Shown: one piece after another, positions 16,325-26,243 of the stretch
Numbering within the stretch: position 1 is the first letter of the stretch
How the letters are laid out: each line of letters starts with the position of its first letter
Source of the DNA: Streptomyces chartreusis NRRL 3882
Lineage (GTDB): Bacteria; Actinomycetota; Actinomycetes; Streptomycetales; Streptomycetaceae
Assembly (NCBI RefSeq): GCF_900236475.1
Contig: NZ_LT963352.1
Location: 8,093,001-8,157,000 of the forward strand
DNA: 64,000 nucleotides
Direction: 5' to 3'
The notes under the pieces: model-generated
What the model was told of the DNA's origin: nothing
Databases searched by the model: none
What the model saw: only the letters and a program-made list of their open reading frames with translations
Translations under genes and position numbers: made by a program

Positions 16325-17824
16325 CTAGTCGCGCACGGCGACGCGCTCCGCCTCCTTCGGGGTGGCCTTGTCCTGCGGGGTGGACTTGGCGACCACGACG
16401 GACGGCTGTTCCCGCCGGGTCTTCAGGCCCGTGAGGGTGATCAGCAGGCCGGCGAGGGCGATGAGCGTCACGACCAGCAGTCCGGGCCGGTAGCTGTCGA
16501 GGACCGCCTGCGGGGAGGGATCGCCGCCCTCGGGGGAGTTCGCGGTCACCACCGCCGTCACCACGGCGAGGAAGATCGCGCCGCCCACCTGGACCGAGGT
16601 GTTGAGCAGGCCGGAGACCATGCCCTGCTCGTGCTCGTCGACGCCGTTGGTGGCCTGGACGTTGAGGGACGGGAAGGTCAGCGCGAAGCCGGAGCCGACC
16701 AGCAGCATCGTGGGCAGGATCACCGCCGCGTAGACCGGGTCGAGGTCGATGCGCAGGAACAGCACGTAGCCGGTCACCATCAGGGCGAAGCCCAGCACCA
16801 TCAGCCGGGCCGTGCCGAACCGGTCGATGACGGCGCCCACCTTCGTCGCGGACAGGGCCACCAGCGCGCCCGCCGGCAGGAAGGCCAGGGCCGTGTGCAG
16901 CGCCGACCAGCCGAGCAGCTGCTGCATGTAAAGGGTCACCAGGAACTGGAAGCCGATGTAGCTGCCGACGAACGTCAACGCGCCCAGCTGGGCCCGCACT
17001 TGCGGCCCAGAACGCAGCACGCCGAGCCGGATCAGCGGGCTCGGGCTGCGCCGCTCGACGGCGACGAAGGCGGCCAGCAGGACGGCGACGGCGGCGAAGG
17101 ACAGGATGGTCCGGGCCGATCCCCAGCCCACCTCGGGAGCCTCGACGACGGTGAAGACGAGCAGCAGCATCGAGGCGGTGCCGAGGACGGCGCCGGGGAT
17201 GTCGTAGCCGCCCTTGCCGCGCTCGCGCTCGGTGCGCGGCAGCAGCTTCAGGCCCACGAGCAGGGCGATCAGCGCGATGGGAGCGGGCAGGAGCATCGTG
17301 AGCCGCCAGCTGGCCTCCGTGAGCAGGCCGGAGAAGACCAGGCCCATCGAGTAGCCCGTGGCGCCGCAGGTGGTGTAGATAGCCAGGGCGCGGTTGCGCA
17401 ACGGGCCTTCGGGGAACGTCGTGGTGATGATCGACAGGCCGGCGGGGGCCGTGAAGGCCGCGCTCAGGCCCTTGACGAAGCGGCTGGCGATGAGCAGCGG
17501 TCCGGAGTCGACGAGACCGCCGAGCAGCGAGGCCAGTGCGAAGACGCCCAGCGCCACCAGGAAGACCTGGCGCCGGCCCAGCAGGTCGGCGGCGCGTCCG
17601 CCGAGGAGCAGCAGGCCCCCGTAGCCCAGGATGTAGCCGCTGACGATCCATTGCAGGGCCGAGGTCGACAGGCCGAGGTCGGCACCGATGGAGGGCAGCG
17701 CCACGCCGACCATGGACACGTCCAGGGCGTCCAGGAACATCGCGGCGCAGAGCACCAGCAGGGTGCCCCACAGCCGGGGAGTCCACCGTCCTTCGGACGT
17801 GGGAGAGGTGAGCGGAGAGGTCAT
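16325..17824 (-). CDS. MFS drug-type exporter, DHA2 (14-TM) family
   Basis: A 499-residue transporter. Helix 1 (LWGTLLVLCAAMFLDALDVSMVGVALPSI) carries the drug:H+ antiporter-2 LDxTIVNVALP-type motif. Motif A is LLGGRAADLLGRRQVF. About 14 hydrophobic segments are present, with a short Lys/Pro-rich tail. The family exports cationic drugs and toxic metabolites, such as quinone-like or dye-like compounds. It is divergent from a MarR gene with a composite palindrome between them, which is the classic layout of an inducible efflux system. Confidence 0.88.
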   Translation of the reverse strand: MTSPLTSPTSEGRWTPRLWGTLLVLCAAMFLDALDVSMVGVALPSIGADLGLSTSALQWIVSGYILGYGGLLLLGGRAADLLGRRQVFLVALGVFALASLLGGLVDSGPLLIASRFVKGLSAAFTAPAGLSIITTTFPEGPLRNRALAIYTTCGATGYSMGLVFSGLLTEASWRLTMLLPAPIALIALLVGLKLLPRTERERGKGGYDIPGAVLGTASMLLLVFTVVEAPEVGWGSARTILSFAAVAVLLAAFVAVERRSPSPLIRLGVLRSGPQVRAQLGALTFVGSYIGFQFLVTLYMQQLLGWSALHTALAFLPAGALVALSATKVGAVIDRFGTARLMVLGFALMVTGYVLFLRIDLDPVYAAVILPTMLLVGSGFALTFPSLNVQATNGVDEHEQGMVSGLLNTSVQVGGAIFLAVVTAVVTANSPEGGDPSPQAVLDSYRPGLLVVTLIALAGLLITLTGLKTRREQPSVVVAKSTPQDKATPKEAERVAVRD

Positions 17825-17838
17825 GCCCGAGAGATTAC

Positions 17839-17865
17839 ATGCGTATGCATGAGATGCAAGCGCAT
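17839..17865. promoter_or_regulatory. composite palindrome, probable MarR operator
   Basis: Inner arms TGCAT/ATGCA flank a 3-base GAG centre. Two bases further out on each side are outer arms ATGCG and CGCAT. The 27-bp site is symmetric about base 17852, starts 15 bases from the exporter ATG, and lies 46 bases before the MarR ATG. One dimer site covering both promoters is expected. Confidence 0.7.
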
Positions 17866-17910
17866 TTAATTCAGGTGCAACAATCCCGGTTCTCTGTTAC
17901 GGTGCGGCGC

Positions 17911-18306
17911 ATGGCGGCGAAGCAGGCCGAGCAGGCGCTCGTGGAACAGTGGCGCGACATTCTGGCGCTGCATGCGCGCACACAGTGTGAACTCGACCGG
18001 GTTCTGCACGAACACGGCCTGTGCGCCAGCGACTTCGAGGTGCTCGACGTCCTCGCCGGATGCCGGGCGGCGAAGGGCACTCCCTCCTACCGCGTCCAGG
18101 AGATCTCCGAGCGGGTCCATCTCAGTCAGAGCGCGCTCTCGCGGCTGATCGCCCGGCTGGAGAAGGAAGGGCTCGTCGAGCGCTGCATGTGTCCCGAGGA
18201 CCGGCGGGGCGTCCGCGTCGCTCTCACGGCGAAGGGGCGCTCGCTGCACGGTGAGCTGCTGCCCGTGCAGCGTGCGGTGCTGGCGCGGATGCTGGCGGAC
18301 GGCTAG
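17911..18306 (+). CDS. MarR family regulator
   Basis: A 131-residue winged-helix regulator. The recognition region reads YRVQEISERVHLSQSALSRLIARLEKEGLVERCMCPEDRRGVRVALTAKG (about residues 63-112), with the DxR wing motif. The ATG at 17911 gives the usual MarR length; an upstream in-frame ATG lies inside the operator. It is predicted to repress itself and the divergent exporter. A cysteine (Cys97) in the wing and two more near the N-terminus might allow redox or electrophile sensing, but that is speculation. Confidence 0.9.
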   Translation: MAAKQAEQALVEQWRDILALHARTQCELDRVLHEHGLCASDFEVLDVLAGCRAAKGTPSYRVQEISERVHLSQSALSRLIARLEKEGLVERCMCPEDRRGVRVALTAKGRSLHGELLPVQRAVLARMLADG

Positions 18307-18335
18307 GGCCTCCCGAGCGACAGGCCCCGGCCCGG

Positions 18336-19064
18336 TCAGATCCCTGAGGTCTCCCGCCACAGCTCGGCGAGCGCCTGGTCGCCCGTGACCGACGGCAGAG
18401 GAGCCCGGTTCCACAGTGCCAGGTACAACTGCTCGGCCGGGCCGGACAGTTCGCACTCGGCGTCCCCGGACGCGCCCGGCGTGGTCACCGGCGGCTCGGG
18501 TGACAGCCGTACGGTCCACACCGCGCCGGTGTCGTCGGTGCGCACGTGCAGGACGCGCGGCTCGGGGGTGCGGACCCGGCTCCTGGCGCGGGCGTGGAAG
18601 CCGCGCAGCAGTTCGTCGATGCCGTCGGTCGCGAAGTCCGGGGTGACGGCGGTGACGCCGGTCCCGCGTGCGGACTCCGCGTCGACCCGGTGCACCGCCG
18701 TCTCGTGTGCCTGCCGCCGGGTCCAGAAGGCCAGCGCGGACGGCGCGGGCAGGAAGGACCAGCACTCCACATCCGGTGCGGCGGCGGCCAGCGTGCCGAC
18801 GAGGCGGCGGTGGCTGTCGCGGTACCAGGCCACGAGCTCCGCGCCGTCTAGGTCCGGGGCGTCACCCAGTGGACGGCGCTCGGTGTACCGCTCGGTGACG
18901 TACGACGCGGCCCAGCGGTGCACCGCACCCGTGTGCCGCAGCAGATCGCGCACGTGCCACTCCGGGCACGTCGGCACCTTCGCGTCGGTCCCGGCCTCCT
19001 CGGCGGCCGCGGCCAGCAACCGGCCCTCTGTCTCCAGCGCTCGAAGGAACTCGGCGGTCTCCAT
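18336..19064 (-). CDS. maleylpyruvate isomerase-family mycothiol-dependent enzyme
   Basis: A 242-residue protein of the TIGR03083/DinB-like fold. The N-terminal four-helix bundle contains VPTCPEWHVRDLLRHTGAVHRWA, whose His residues (with the later RRQAHETAVHRVDAE) form the expected divalent-metal site. A C-terminal SCP2-like region follows (VLHVRTDD...). The family uses mycothiol, the actinobacterial thiol, in isomerisation or transfer reactions. Most paralogues are uncharacterised. ATG 19064 was chosen because the conserved helix begins at once. Confidence 0.78.
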   Translation of the reverse strand: METAEFLRALETEGRLLAAAAEEAGTDAKVPTCPEWHVRDLLRHTGAVHRWAASYVTERYTERRPLGDAPDLDGAELVAWYRDSHRRLVGTLAAAAPDVECWSFLPAPSALAFWTRRQAHETAVHRVDAESARGTGVTAVTPDFATDGIDELLRGFHARARSRVRTPEPRVLHVRTDDTGAVWTVRLSPEPPVTTPGASGDAECELSGPAEQLYLALWNRAPLPSVTGDQALAELWRETSGI

Positions 19065-19119
19065 GGCGCGAGTCTGCCGTATGGAGCGCACTCCAGGCCC
19101 CGGAATTTTCGCCGGGGCG

Positions 19120-19998
19120 CTACGGCAGCGGTGTGCCGCCCGTGGCGTTGACGATCTCGGCGGTGATGTACGACGCCTCCTGGGAGGCGAGGAAGACGTA
19201 CGCCGGTGCCATCTCGGCGGGCTGTGCGGGCCGCCCGATGGGTGCCTGCTTGCCGAACTTCTGGGTGTCCGGCATCGTCGCCGGGATGAGCGGCGTCCAC
19301 ACCGGGCCGGGCGCCACGGCGTTGACGCGGATGCCCTTGTCGATCAGCATCTGCGCCAGCCCCTGCGTGAAGGTGACGATCGCGCCCTTGGTCGTCGCGT
19401 AGTCCAGCAGATGCGGACTGGGCTTGTAGGCCTGCACGGACGTGGAGTTGATGATGCTGCCGCCCTCCGGGATGTGCGGCAGGGCCAGCTTGCACAGCCA
19501 GAACATGCCGTACAGGTTGGTGCGCAGCACCCGGTCGAACTGCTCGGTGGAGATCGCCTCGATGCCCTCGGGCTGCGACATCTGGTACGCCGCGTTGTTC
19601 ACCAGGACGTCGATCCTGCCGAACTCCGCGACGGCACGGTCGATCAGCGCCCGGCAGTTCTCCTCCTCCCGTACGTCGCAGGAGACGGGCACGGCACGCC
19701 GCCCGGCCTCCTCGACCAGGCGGGCGGTCTCGGCGGCGTCGTCCTTCTCGTCGTCCAGGTGGGTGAAGAGCACGTCGGCTCCCTCCCGGGCGAACGCCAG
19801 GGCGACCGCGCGGCCGATCCCGGAGTCCCCGCCGGTGATCAGGGCCTTGCGGTCGGCCAGCCGGCCGCTGCCCCGGTAGGACTCCTCACCGTGGTCCGGG
19901 GGCGGGTCCATGGGCCCGGTCCAGCCCGGGTGCGGCTGGTCCTGGGAGGGAAACTCCGGGGTGGGGTGCTGCTCGCCGGGGTGCTGTTGATCGGTCAC
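19120..19998 (-). CDS. SDR family oxidoreductase (general stress type)
   Basis: A 292-residue NAD(P)-dependent dehydrogenase resembling YhdF/GSP39 stress proteins. A Pro/His-rich lead of about 45 residues precedes the Rossmann fold. Motifs are TGGDSGIG (cofactor), NNAAYQ, catalytic Ser in STSVQAYKP, YATTK (Tyr-x3-Lys), and NAVAPGPVWTPLIP. The extended N-terminus is normal for this subgroup. Physiological substrate unknown. The upstream MFS gene ends 121 bases away on the same strand. Confidence 0.88.
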   Translation of the reverse strand: MTDQQHPGEQHPTPEFPSQDQPHPGWTGPMDPPPDHGEESYRGSGRLADRKALITGGDSGIGRAVALAFAREGADVLFTHLDDEKDDAAETARLVEEAGRRAVPVSCDVREEENCRALIDRAVAEFGRIDVLVNNAAYQMSQPEGIEAISTEQFDRVLRTNLYGMFWLCKLALPHIPEGGSIINSTSVQAYKPSPHLLDYATTKGAIVTFTQGLAQMLIDKGIRVNAVAPGPVWTPLIPATMPDTQKFGKQAPIGRPAQPAEMAPAYVFLASQEASYITAEIVNATGGTPLP

Positions 19999-20119
19999 GG
20001 GTCTGCCTCCTTGTCCATGGCGTACGGCCCGGTGATCACAACGGGCGAGGCCCCGGGTACCCCGATGCCGGGGTACGGATCACCTGGCTGTGGAAAGGTG
20101 GCGATGCCGTCGAGCCGGA

Positions 20120-21325
20120 TCAGCGTGCTGCGGCGCGACGCGTCGCGAAACCGATGGCCGCTGCCACGGCGGCGAGGATCGCCACGCTGGTGAGCGCGGC
20201 CGGGAGGGAGAACCAGTCCGCCATGAACCCGATGGCGGGCGGCCCCATCAGCATGCCGCCGTAACCCAGTGTGGAGGCCGTGGCGACTCCGCTGGGGCCG
20301 GCGAGCGCGCCCGCGCGTTCCACGGCCACGGGGAAGAGGTTCGCGAGGCCGATGCCCGTGACCGCGTATCCCAGCAGGGCCGCCCACAGGGCGGGGGCGA
20401 GCGAGCCGAGCAGCATCCCGGCCGCCGCTGTTGCGCCACCCGCCACGACGGTCCGGGTCTGCCCCAGACGCTCCAGGAGCGTGGTGCCGGTCAGACGGCC
20501 CACCGTCATGGCGAGCGCGAAGCAGGAGTAGCCGAGGGCCGCGGCACCCGGCGAGGCGTCCAGGTCCTCTTCGAGGTGCAGGGCGCCCCAGTCGGCGAGT
20601 GCCCCCTCGCCGTACGCGGTGCAGCCGGCGATGAGACCGAAGACGAGCACCAGTCCCCGGGTGCGGCCGTCCAGGCGGCGCGGGGCGTCCTTTGCCGGCC
20701 GTTCCCGTTCCGTCGGCACCGGTGGCTCGTGCCGGAGCAGTGTGGGGGCCGCCACGGCGGTCACGAGCAGTCCGACGACGGTGAGCAGCAGCAGGTGCCG
20801 GGTGGGGGAGAGGGAACCCGCGACCAGGGCGCCCAGCCCCGCCCCGAGCATGCCGCCCAGGCTGAACGCGGCGTGGAAGCTCGGCATGATCGGCCGCCGC
20901 ATCGCGGCCACGAGGTCCACGGCGGCGCTGTTGAAGGCGACGTTGATCCCGCCGTACGCGGCGCCGAAGACCAGCAGGACGAGGCCGAGCGCGAGGGCCG
21001 AGTGGGTCAGCGGGGGCAGGGCGACGCTGAGGGAGAGCAGGACGGCGCAGACGACCGTGACCCGGTGGTTGCCGTAGCGGCGGCACAGGCGGCCGGTGAG
21101 GATCATGGTGACGACGGCTCCGGCGGAGACGCCCAGGAGAGCGAGGCCCAGGGCGCTGGCGGAGGCGTCGGTCTGTTCCTTGATGGCGGGGATGCGGACC
21201 ACCCAGCCGGCGAAGACGAAGCCGTCGAGGGCGAAGAAGACGGTGATCGCTGTGCGGAGTCCGGTGAGGGAGTTGCCGTTGCCCGGCACGGCACTGTGCG
21301 TTCGGGATTTGTTTATTTGCGGCAC
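20120..21325 (-). CDS. MFS transporter, YbjJ-like
   Basis: A 401-residue 12-helix transporter of the YbjJ-like sugar/fucose-permease-related MFS branch (FFALDGFVFAGWVVRIPAIKEQ; AAYGGINVAFNSAAVDL). The GTG at 21325 is chosen because a TAGCCT -10 element on the minus strand (21332-21337) ends six bases before it, implying a leaderless transcript. There is no Shine-Dalgarno site. The first 13 residues are polar and A/T-richer than the rest, so a later GTG at 21289 cannot be excluded. Substrate unknown. Confidence 0.8.
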   Translation of the reverse strand: MPQINKSRTHSAVPGNGNSLTGLRTAITVFFALDGFVFAGWVVRIPAIKEQTDASASALGLALLGVSAGAVVTMILTGRLCRRYGNHRVTVVCAVLLSLSVALPPLTHSALALGLVLLVFGAAYGGINVAFNSAAVDLVAAMRRPIMPSFHAAFSLGGMLGAGLGALVAGSLSPTRHLLLLTVVGLLVTAVAAPTLLRHEPPVPTERERPAKDAPRRLDGRTRGLVLVFGLIAGCTAYGEGALADWGALHLEEDLDASPGAAALGYSCFALAMTVGRLTGTTLLERLGQTRTVVAGGATAAAGMLLGSLAPALWAALLGYAVTGIGLANLFPVAVERAGALAGPSGVATASTLGYGGMLMGPPAIGFMADWFSLPAALTSVAILAAVAAAIGFATRRAAAR

Positions 21326-21331
21326 AAACTC

Positions 21332-21337
21332 AGGCTA
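21332..21337 (-). promoter_or_regulatory. -10 element giving a leaderless MFS transcript
   Basis: TAGCCT (minus strand) is followed by six bases and then the GTG start codon, so the predicted transcription start coincides with translation start. Confidence 0.45.
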
Positions 21338-21410
21338 GGTGGGTGCGGGCGCCACGACAAGGTGCGACGCTGGGACGAGAGTCATTCGCCGAGGGAACTC
21401 GGGAGCGTAC

Positions 21411-22889
<1,479 letters not shown>

Positions 22890-22908
22890 CCGCCGTGACA
22901 TCGCCGGG

Positions 22909-24030
22909 TCACGCGGGGCTGGGGGCGGCCTGGCCTCCCCATTCCTCGGCGGCCGTCAGCGGGACGGCAGCGGGCGGCCGCGCCGAGGTCGTCAGCTCGA
23001 TCCGCCGCCCCTCGGCCGACGAACGCAGCAACGCGGTCATCGTCTCCAGCACGTGCAGGGCGAGTTCGCCGTTCGCGCGCGGTGCCCGCTGCCCGTCGGC
23101 GGCGATGAAGTCGAGCAGCCCGACTCCGCGTGTCCCGTCGACGTAGCCCGCGGACGGCGGAAGCGTGCGCCACCGGGTGTCGCCGAGTCCGAAGAGCCGT
23201 ACGTCGCCGTCGAAGCGGTTCGGATCCGGGACGGCGAGGGTCCCCGCCTCGCCGTGCACCTCGATCGGGGACGCCGTGGTGGCCACCCCGTCGAAGCTCG
23301 TCGTGATCGTCGTCAGCGTCCCGCCCACGTGCTCCAGCACACCGGAGACATGGCTGTCCACCTCCACCGGTATCCGCTCGCCCGTGCGCGGACCGGAACC
23401 GATGACCCGCTCGGCGCGCAGCCGGCTGGACGCCCCCGTCACGGCCCGCACCGGACCCAGCAGATGGATCAGGGACGCGAGGTAGTACGGCCCCATGTCC
23501 AGCAGGGGGCCGCCGCCCTCGGCGTAGTAGAAGTCGGGGTGCGGGTGCCAGCGTTCGTGGCCCGGTGTGACCATCACGGCCGAGGCGAACAGGGGGCGTC
23601 CGATGCGCCCCGCCGCCACGGCCGCCCGCGCCGTCTGGACCCCGGTGCCCAGCACGGTGTCCGGCGCGCACCCCACGCCGACACCCGCCCGAGCGGCGGC
23701 CGCCATGACGGCGTGGGCGTCGGCGAGCGTGGCGGCGAGCGGCTTCTCCCCGTAGACGTTCTTGCCGTGGCCGATGGCCCCGAGGGCGATCGCGGCGTGC
23801 GCCCCGGGGGTGGTGAGGTTCAGCACCGTGTCCACGTCCGGGCTGCTCAGCAGCTCCTCCACGGCCAGCGCCCGGACGCCGGGCAGTTCGGCGGCGACCG
23901 CTGCCGACCGGGCGGCGTCGAGGTCGGCGACCGCGGTCACCCGCACGGCGGAACGGCCGACGAGCGTGTCCAGGTACGCGCGGGAGATGACGCCGAGCCC
24001 TACGACGCCGATGCGGTGCGCGTCGCCCAC
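22909..24030 (-). CDS. Gfo/Idh/MocA family oxidoreductase
   Basis: A 373-residue NAD(P)-dependent dehydrogenase. The N-terminal Rossmann motif is HRIGVVGLGVISRAYLDTL. The conserved lysine motif is YGEKPLAATLADAHAVM, with catalytic-domain landmarks DFYYAEGGGPLLDMGPYYLASLIHLLGPV. GTG start at 24030 with GAGAGGGG upstream inside the end of the ThuA gene. The two genes overlap by 31 bases and should be translationally coupled. Substrates of the family are sugars, inositols and their oxidised derivatives. Pairing with ThuA suggests 3-keto-sugar metabolism. Confidence 0.88.
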   Translation of the reverse strand: MGDAHRIGVVGLGVISRAYLDTLVGRSAVRVTAVADLDAARSAAVAAELPGVRALAVEELLSSPDVDTVLNLTTPGAHAAIALGAIGHGKNVYGEKPLAATLADAHAVMAAAARAGVGVGCAPDTVLGTGVQTARAAVAAGRIGRPLFASAVMVTPGHERWHPHPDFYYAEGGGPLLDMGPYYLASLIHLLGPVRAVTGASSRLRAERVIGSGPRTGERIPVEVDSHVSGVLEHVGGTLTTITTSFDGVATTASPIEVHGEAGTLAVPDPNRFDGDVRLFGLGDTRWRTLPPSAGYVDGTRGVGLLDFIAADGQRAPRANGELALHVLETMTALLRSSAEGRRIELTTSARPPAAVPLTAAEEWGGQAAPSPA

Positions 24031-24710
24031 AGCATGCCCCTCTCGATGATGGTGCGGACGTTGGGGTTCTCCAGCACGTCGACGCTGTGCCCCGGTGTCG
24101 TCACCACGATCCGCCCGGCGCCCCACCGGCGGGTCCAGACCGCCGGTGAGGTGACCGGCCGGTGCCAGGGCTCCCACGGCCGGGTGGGGTGCTTGGTGGT
24201 GGCCAGGACGTCGACGAGGTCGTCGTGGAGCACCCAGTACTGCTCGGTGTCCAGCTCGAAGTCCTCGATGCCCGCGGTGACGGGGTGCTCGCGGCCGGCC
24301 TCGGTGAGGGTGATGGTGTGCGGCAGGAAGTTGTCCTCCGGCCCGCCCCGGCGTTCGCACGGCTCCTTGCCCGGGTGCGTGGCGAACTGCCCTCCGACCA
24401 GGTGGAGATAGTCGGAGGAGGCGCGGAACGAGTCGGCGATGCCGCCGTGCCAGCCGGTGAACCCGGTACCGGCGACGACCGCGGAGCTCAGTCCCGCGAG
24501 CTGCTCGCGCGTGATCTCCGACATCGTCACGCACTGCACGATCAGGTCGGTGCCGGCCATCTCGGCCGCGTCGGCGTAGACGTCGGTCGACTCCTCGACC
24601 CGGACGGCGTATCCGTTGCTCCGCAGGAAGGGCAGGAACAGTTCCGTCGCCTCGACCGGCTGGTGCCCCTCCCAGCCGCCCCGGACCACCAGTGCTCTCT
24701 TCTGCGTCAT
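24000..24710 (-). CDS. ThuA-like sugar metabolism protein
   Basis: A 236-residue class-I glutamine-amidotransferase-like protein of the ThuA family (ALVVRGGWEGHQPVEATELFLPFL; GTGFTGWHGGIADSFR; VTAGIEDFELDTEQYWVLH; NPNVRTIIERGMLWA). ThuA proteins take part in trehalose and 3-keto-disaccharide use, together with Gfo/Idh/MocA dehydrogenases. Here the partner overlaps its 3' end. It is the first gene of a two-gene unit, with no transporter beside it. Confidence 0.85.
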   Translation of the reverse strand: MTQKRALVVRGGWEGHQPVEATELFLPFLRSNGYAVRVEESTDVYADAAEMAGTDLIVQCVTMSEITREQLAGLSSAVVAGTGFTGWHGGIADSFRASSDYLHLVGGQFATHPGKEPCERRGGPEDNFLPHTITLTEAGREHPVTAGIEDFELDTEQYWVLHDDLVDVLATTKHPTRPWEPWHRPVTSPAVWTRRWGAGRIVVTTPGHSVDVLENPNVRTIIERGMLWATRTASAS

Positions 24711-24761
24711 CGTGATCTCACTATGCGGCGGGCGCCCGCGCTCACGAAAGGGGGCCGGGCG

Positions 24762-25622
24762 TCACGAAAATTTCGCTGTCGAGGCTCGGGCGCCGACCGT
24801 CCAACAGGCCGCGGTGAAGCGGACTTCCGAGCCGTGCACGAAGGGATCGAAGGCGGCACGGACCGTCTCGACGACCCGGGCGCGGGTCTTCTCGTCCACC
24901 TCGGGCAGGTACATGCCGAGCGCACCGAGCCGGGTGAAGTAGCGGACCAGTTCCTTCTCGGGCAGGGTGCAGACCACGTCGACCGGCCGGATGTCGATCG
25001 CGGCCCAGCCGCTCTCCGTCAGGATGCGCCGGACCTTGTCCGGGTCCGCGAAGGCGAACTGTCCCGGCTCGTCCGGCCTGGGGACGGGCAGCTCCGGGAG
25101 CAGGGGTGCCGCGGCGCGCTGGGCCGTCGTCATGAACGGGTTCTCGGACGGATCGCGCCAGACGACGAACCGGAGCGCGGCCTCGTCCCGGGCGGCGCGC
25201 CGGAGGTTGGCGAAGGCCCGTACGGAATCGCGGAAGAACATGACGCCGAACCGCGAGATGACGGCGTCGAAGGTGCCGGGATCGAAGGCGTGGTCCTGCG
25301 CGTCGTCGCAGATGAAGGACGCCGGTACGGCCTCCTGTTCGGCGTACTCCCGGGCGGTGGAGATCATCGGTTCCGAGATGTCGATGCCGACACAGCGGCC
25401 GGCCGGGCCGAGGCGTCGCGCGACGGCCAGCGTGATGCCGCCCGTGCCGCAGCCCACCTCGAGTACCTGCCTCGCCTGTTCGGCCGCGACGGCATCGACG
25501 AGGAGCTCCTCGAAGGGCCGGAACATCTCGTCCAGCACCCCCTTCAGATCACCCCAGGCGTGACCGGCGCGCCCCTTCCAGCGTGCTGCCTGCTCGTCGC
25601 CGGCCCTGCGCGCAGCGTCCAT
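24762..25622 (-). CDS. class I SAM-dependent methyltransferase
   Basis: A 286-residue cytoplasmic methyltransferase with SAM-binding motif I VLEVGCGTGG (residues 53-62), acidic residue in CVGIDISEP, and motif II FDAVISRFGVMFF. The N-terminus (AARWKGRAGHAWGDLKGVLDEMF) resembles the UbiE/arsenite-methyltransferase-like group common in actinomycetes. Acceptor unknown. It is divergent from a MerR regulator with a palindrome in between, so it is likely the regulated gene. Confidence 0.85.
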   Translation of the reverse strand: MDAARRAGDEQAARWKGRAGHAWGDLKGVLDEMFRPFEELLVDAVAAEQARQVLEVGCGTGGITLAVARRLGPAGRCVGIDISEPMISTAREYAEQEAVPASFICDDAQDHAFDPGTFDAVISRFGVMFFRDSVRAFANLRRAARDEAALRFVVWRDPSENPFMTTAQRAAAPLLPELPVPRPDEPGQFAFADPDKVRRILTESGWAAIDIRPVDVVCTLPEKELVRYFTRLGALGMYLPEVDEKTRARVVETVRAAFDPFVHGSEVRFTAACWTVGARASTAKFS

Positions 25623-25673
25623 GAGTCTCTCCTTCTGGTTGCCTTCGGCGTACCGGGATGACAGCGTTCTACT

Positions 25674-25687
25674 TCAAGTCGACTTGA
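25674..25687. promoter_or_regulatory. MerR-type operator
   Basis: TCAAGTCGACTTGA is a perfect 14-bp palindrome lying 11 bases from the MerR ATG and 52 from the methyltransferase ATG. Extended arms (ACTTCAAGT/ACTTGAGGT) keep near-symmetry. It resembles the CTTGA-containing operators typical of the MerR family. Confidence 0.75.
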
Positions 25688-25697
25688 GGTCAAGGCA

Positions 25698-26129
25698 ATG
25701 ACAGAGCTGGACATCGCCGAAGTGGCGCACCGTGCCGGGGTTCCGGCCTCCACACTGCGCTATTACGAGGAGAAGGGGCTGATCTCCTCGACGGGCCGGC
25801 GGGGCCTGCGCCGGCAGTACGACCCCGGCGTACTGGAGCGGCTGGCGCTGATAGCGCTGGGGCGAACGGCCGGGTTCTCGCTCGACGAGATCGCGCACAT
25901 GTTCGCGCCGGACGGACGGCCGCGGATCGACCGGCAGAGGCTGGCGGCCAAGGCGGACGAACTCGACCAGAGGATCCGTGAACTGGGTGTCCTGCGTGAC
26001 TCCCTGCGGCATGCCGCCGCGTGCCCGGCGCCGAGCCACCTGGAGTGCCCCACGTTCCGCCGTCTTCTCGACGCCGCGGCGTCCGGAGCTGTCGCGCCGC
26101 CGAGGAAACGGGCTCCGAAACCACCGTGA
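25698..26129 (+). CDS. MerR family transcriptional regulator
   Basis: A 143-residue regulator with a canonical MerR head (DIAEVAHRAGVPASTLRYYEEKGLISSTGRRGLRRQYDPGVLERLALIALGRTAGFSLDEIAHMF). A dimerisation coiled coil follows (RLAAKADELDQRIRELGVLRDSLRHAA). Cys115 and Cys122 near the C-terminus (AACPAPSHLECPTF) could bind metal or respond to redox state, as in metal-sensing relatives. It likely controls itself and the divergent methyltransferase. Confidence 0.9.
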   Translation: MTELDIAEVAHRAGVPASTLRYYEEKGLISSTGRRGLRRQYDPGVLERLALIALGRTAGFSLDEIAHMFAPDGRPRIDRQRLAAKADELDQRIRELGVLRDSLRHAAACPAPSHLECPTFRRLLDAAASGAVAPPRKRAPKPP

Positions 26130-26243
26130 AACCCCTGGCGCAGACCATGCGTATTTCAAGAATCATCCTGAATCTCATGAGAATTCTCTTGAACAGGGTT
26201 CGTACGGCATAACCGGCCGACGCGGTGCCGAAGACTGTTCTCC

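Noticed and set aside
15375..17786. Long minus-strand ORF (about 800 codons) across the response regulator, DUF6332 gene and exporter
   Set aside because: It is a frame shadow caused by high GC. It overlaps three genes with clear domains and its own translation is Arg/Pro/Gly-rich with no motif.
18303..18328. CTAGGGCCT ... CGACAGGCCC after the MarR gene as another MITE-like copy
   Set aside because: Only the outer 9-10 bases resemble the element and there is no interior. It reads better as a short GGGCCT/AGGCCC terminator hairpin between convergent genes.
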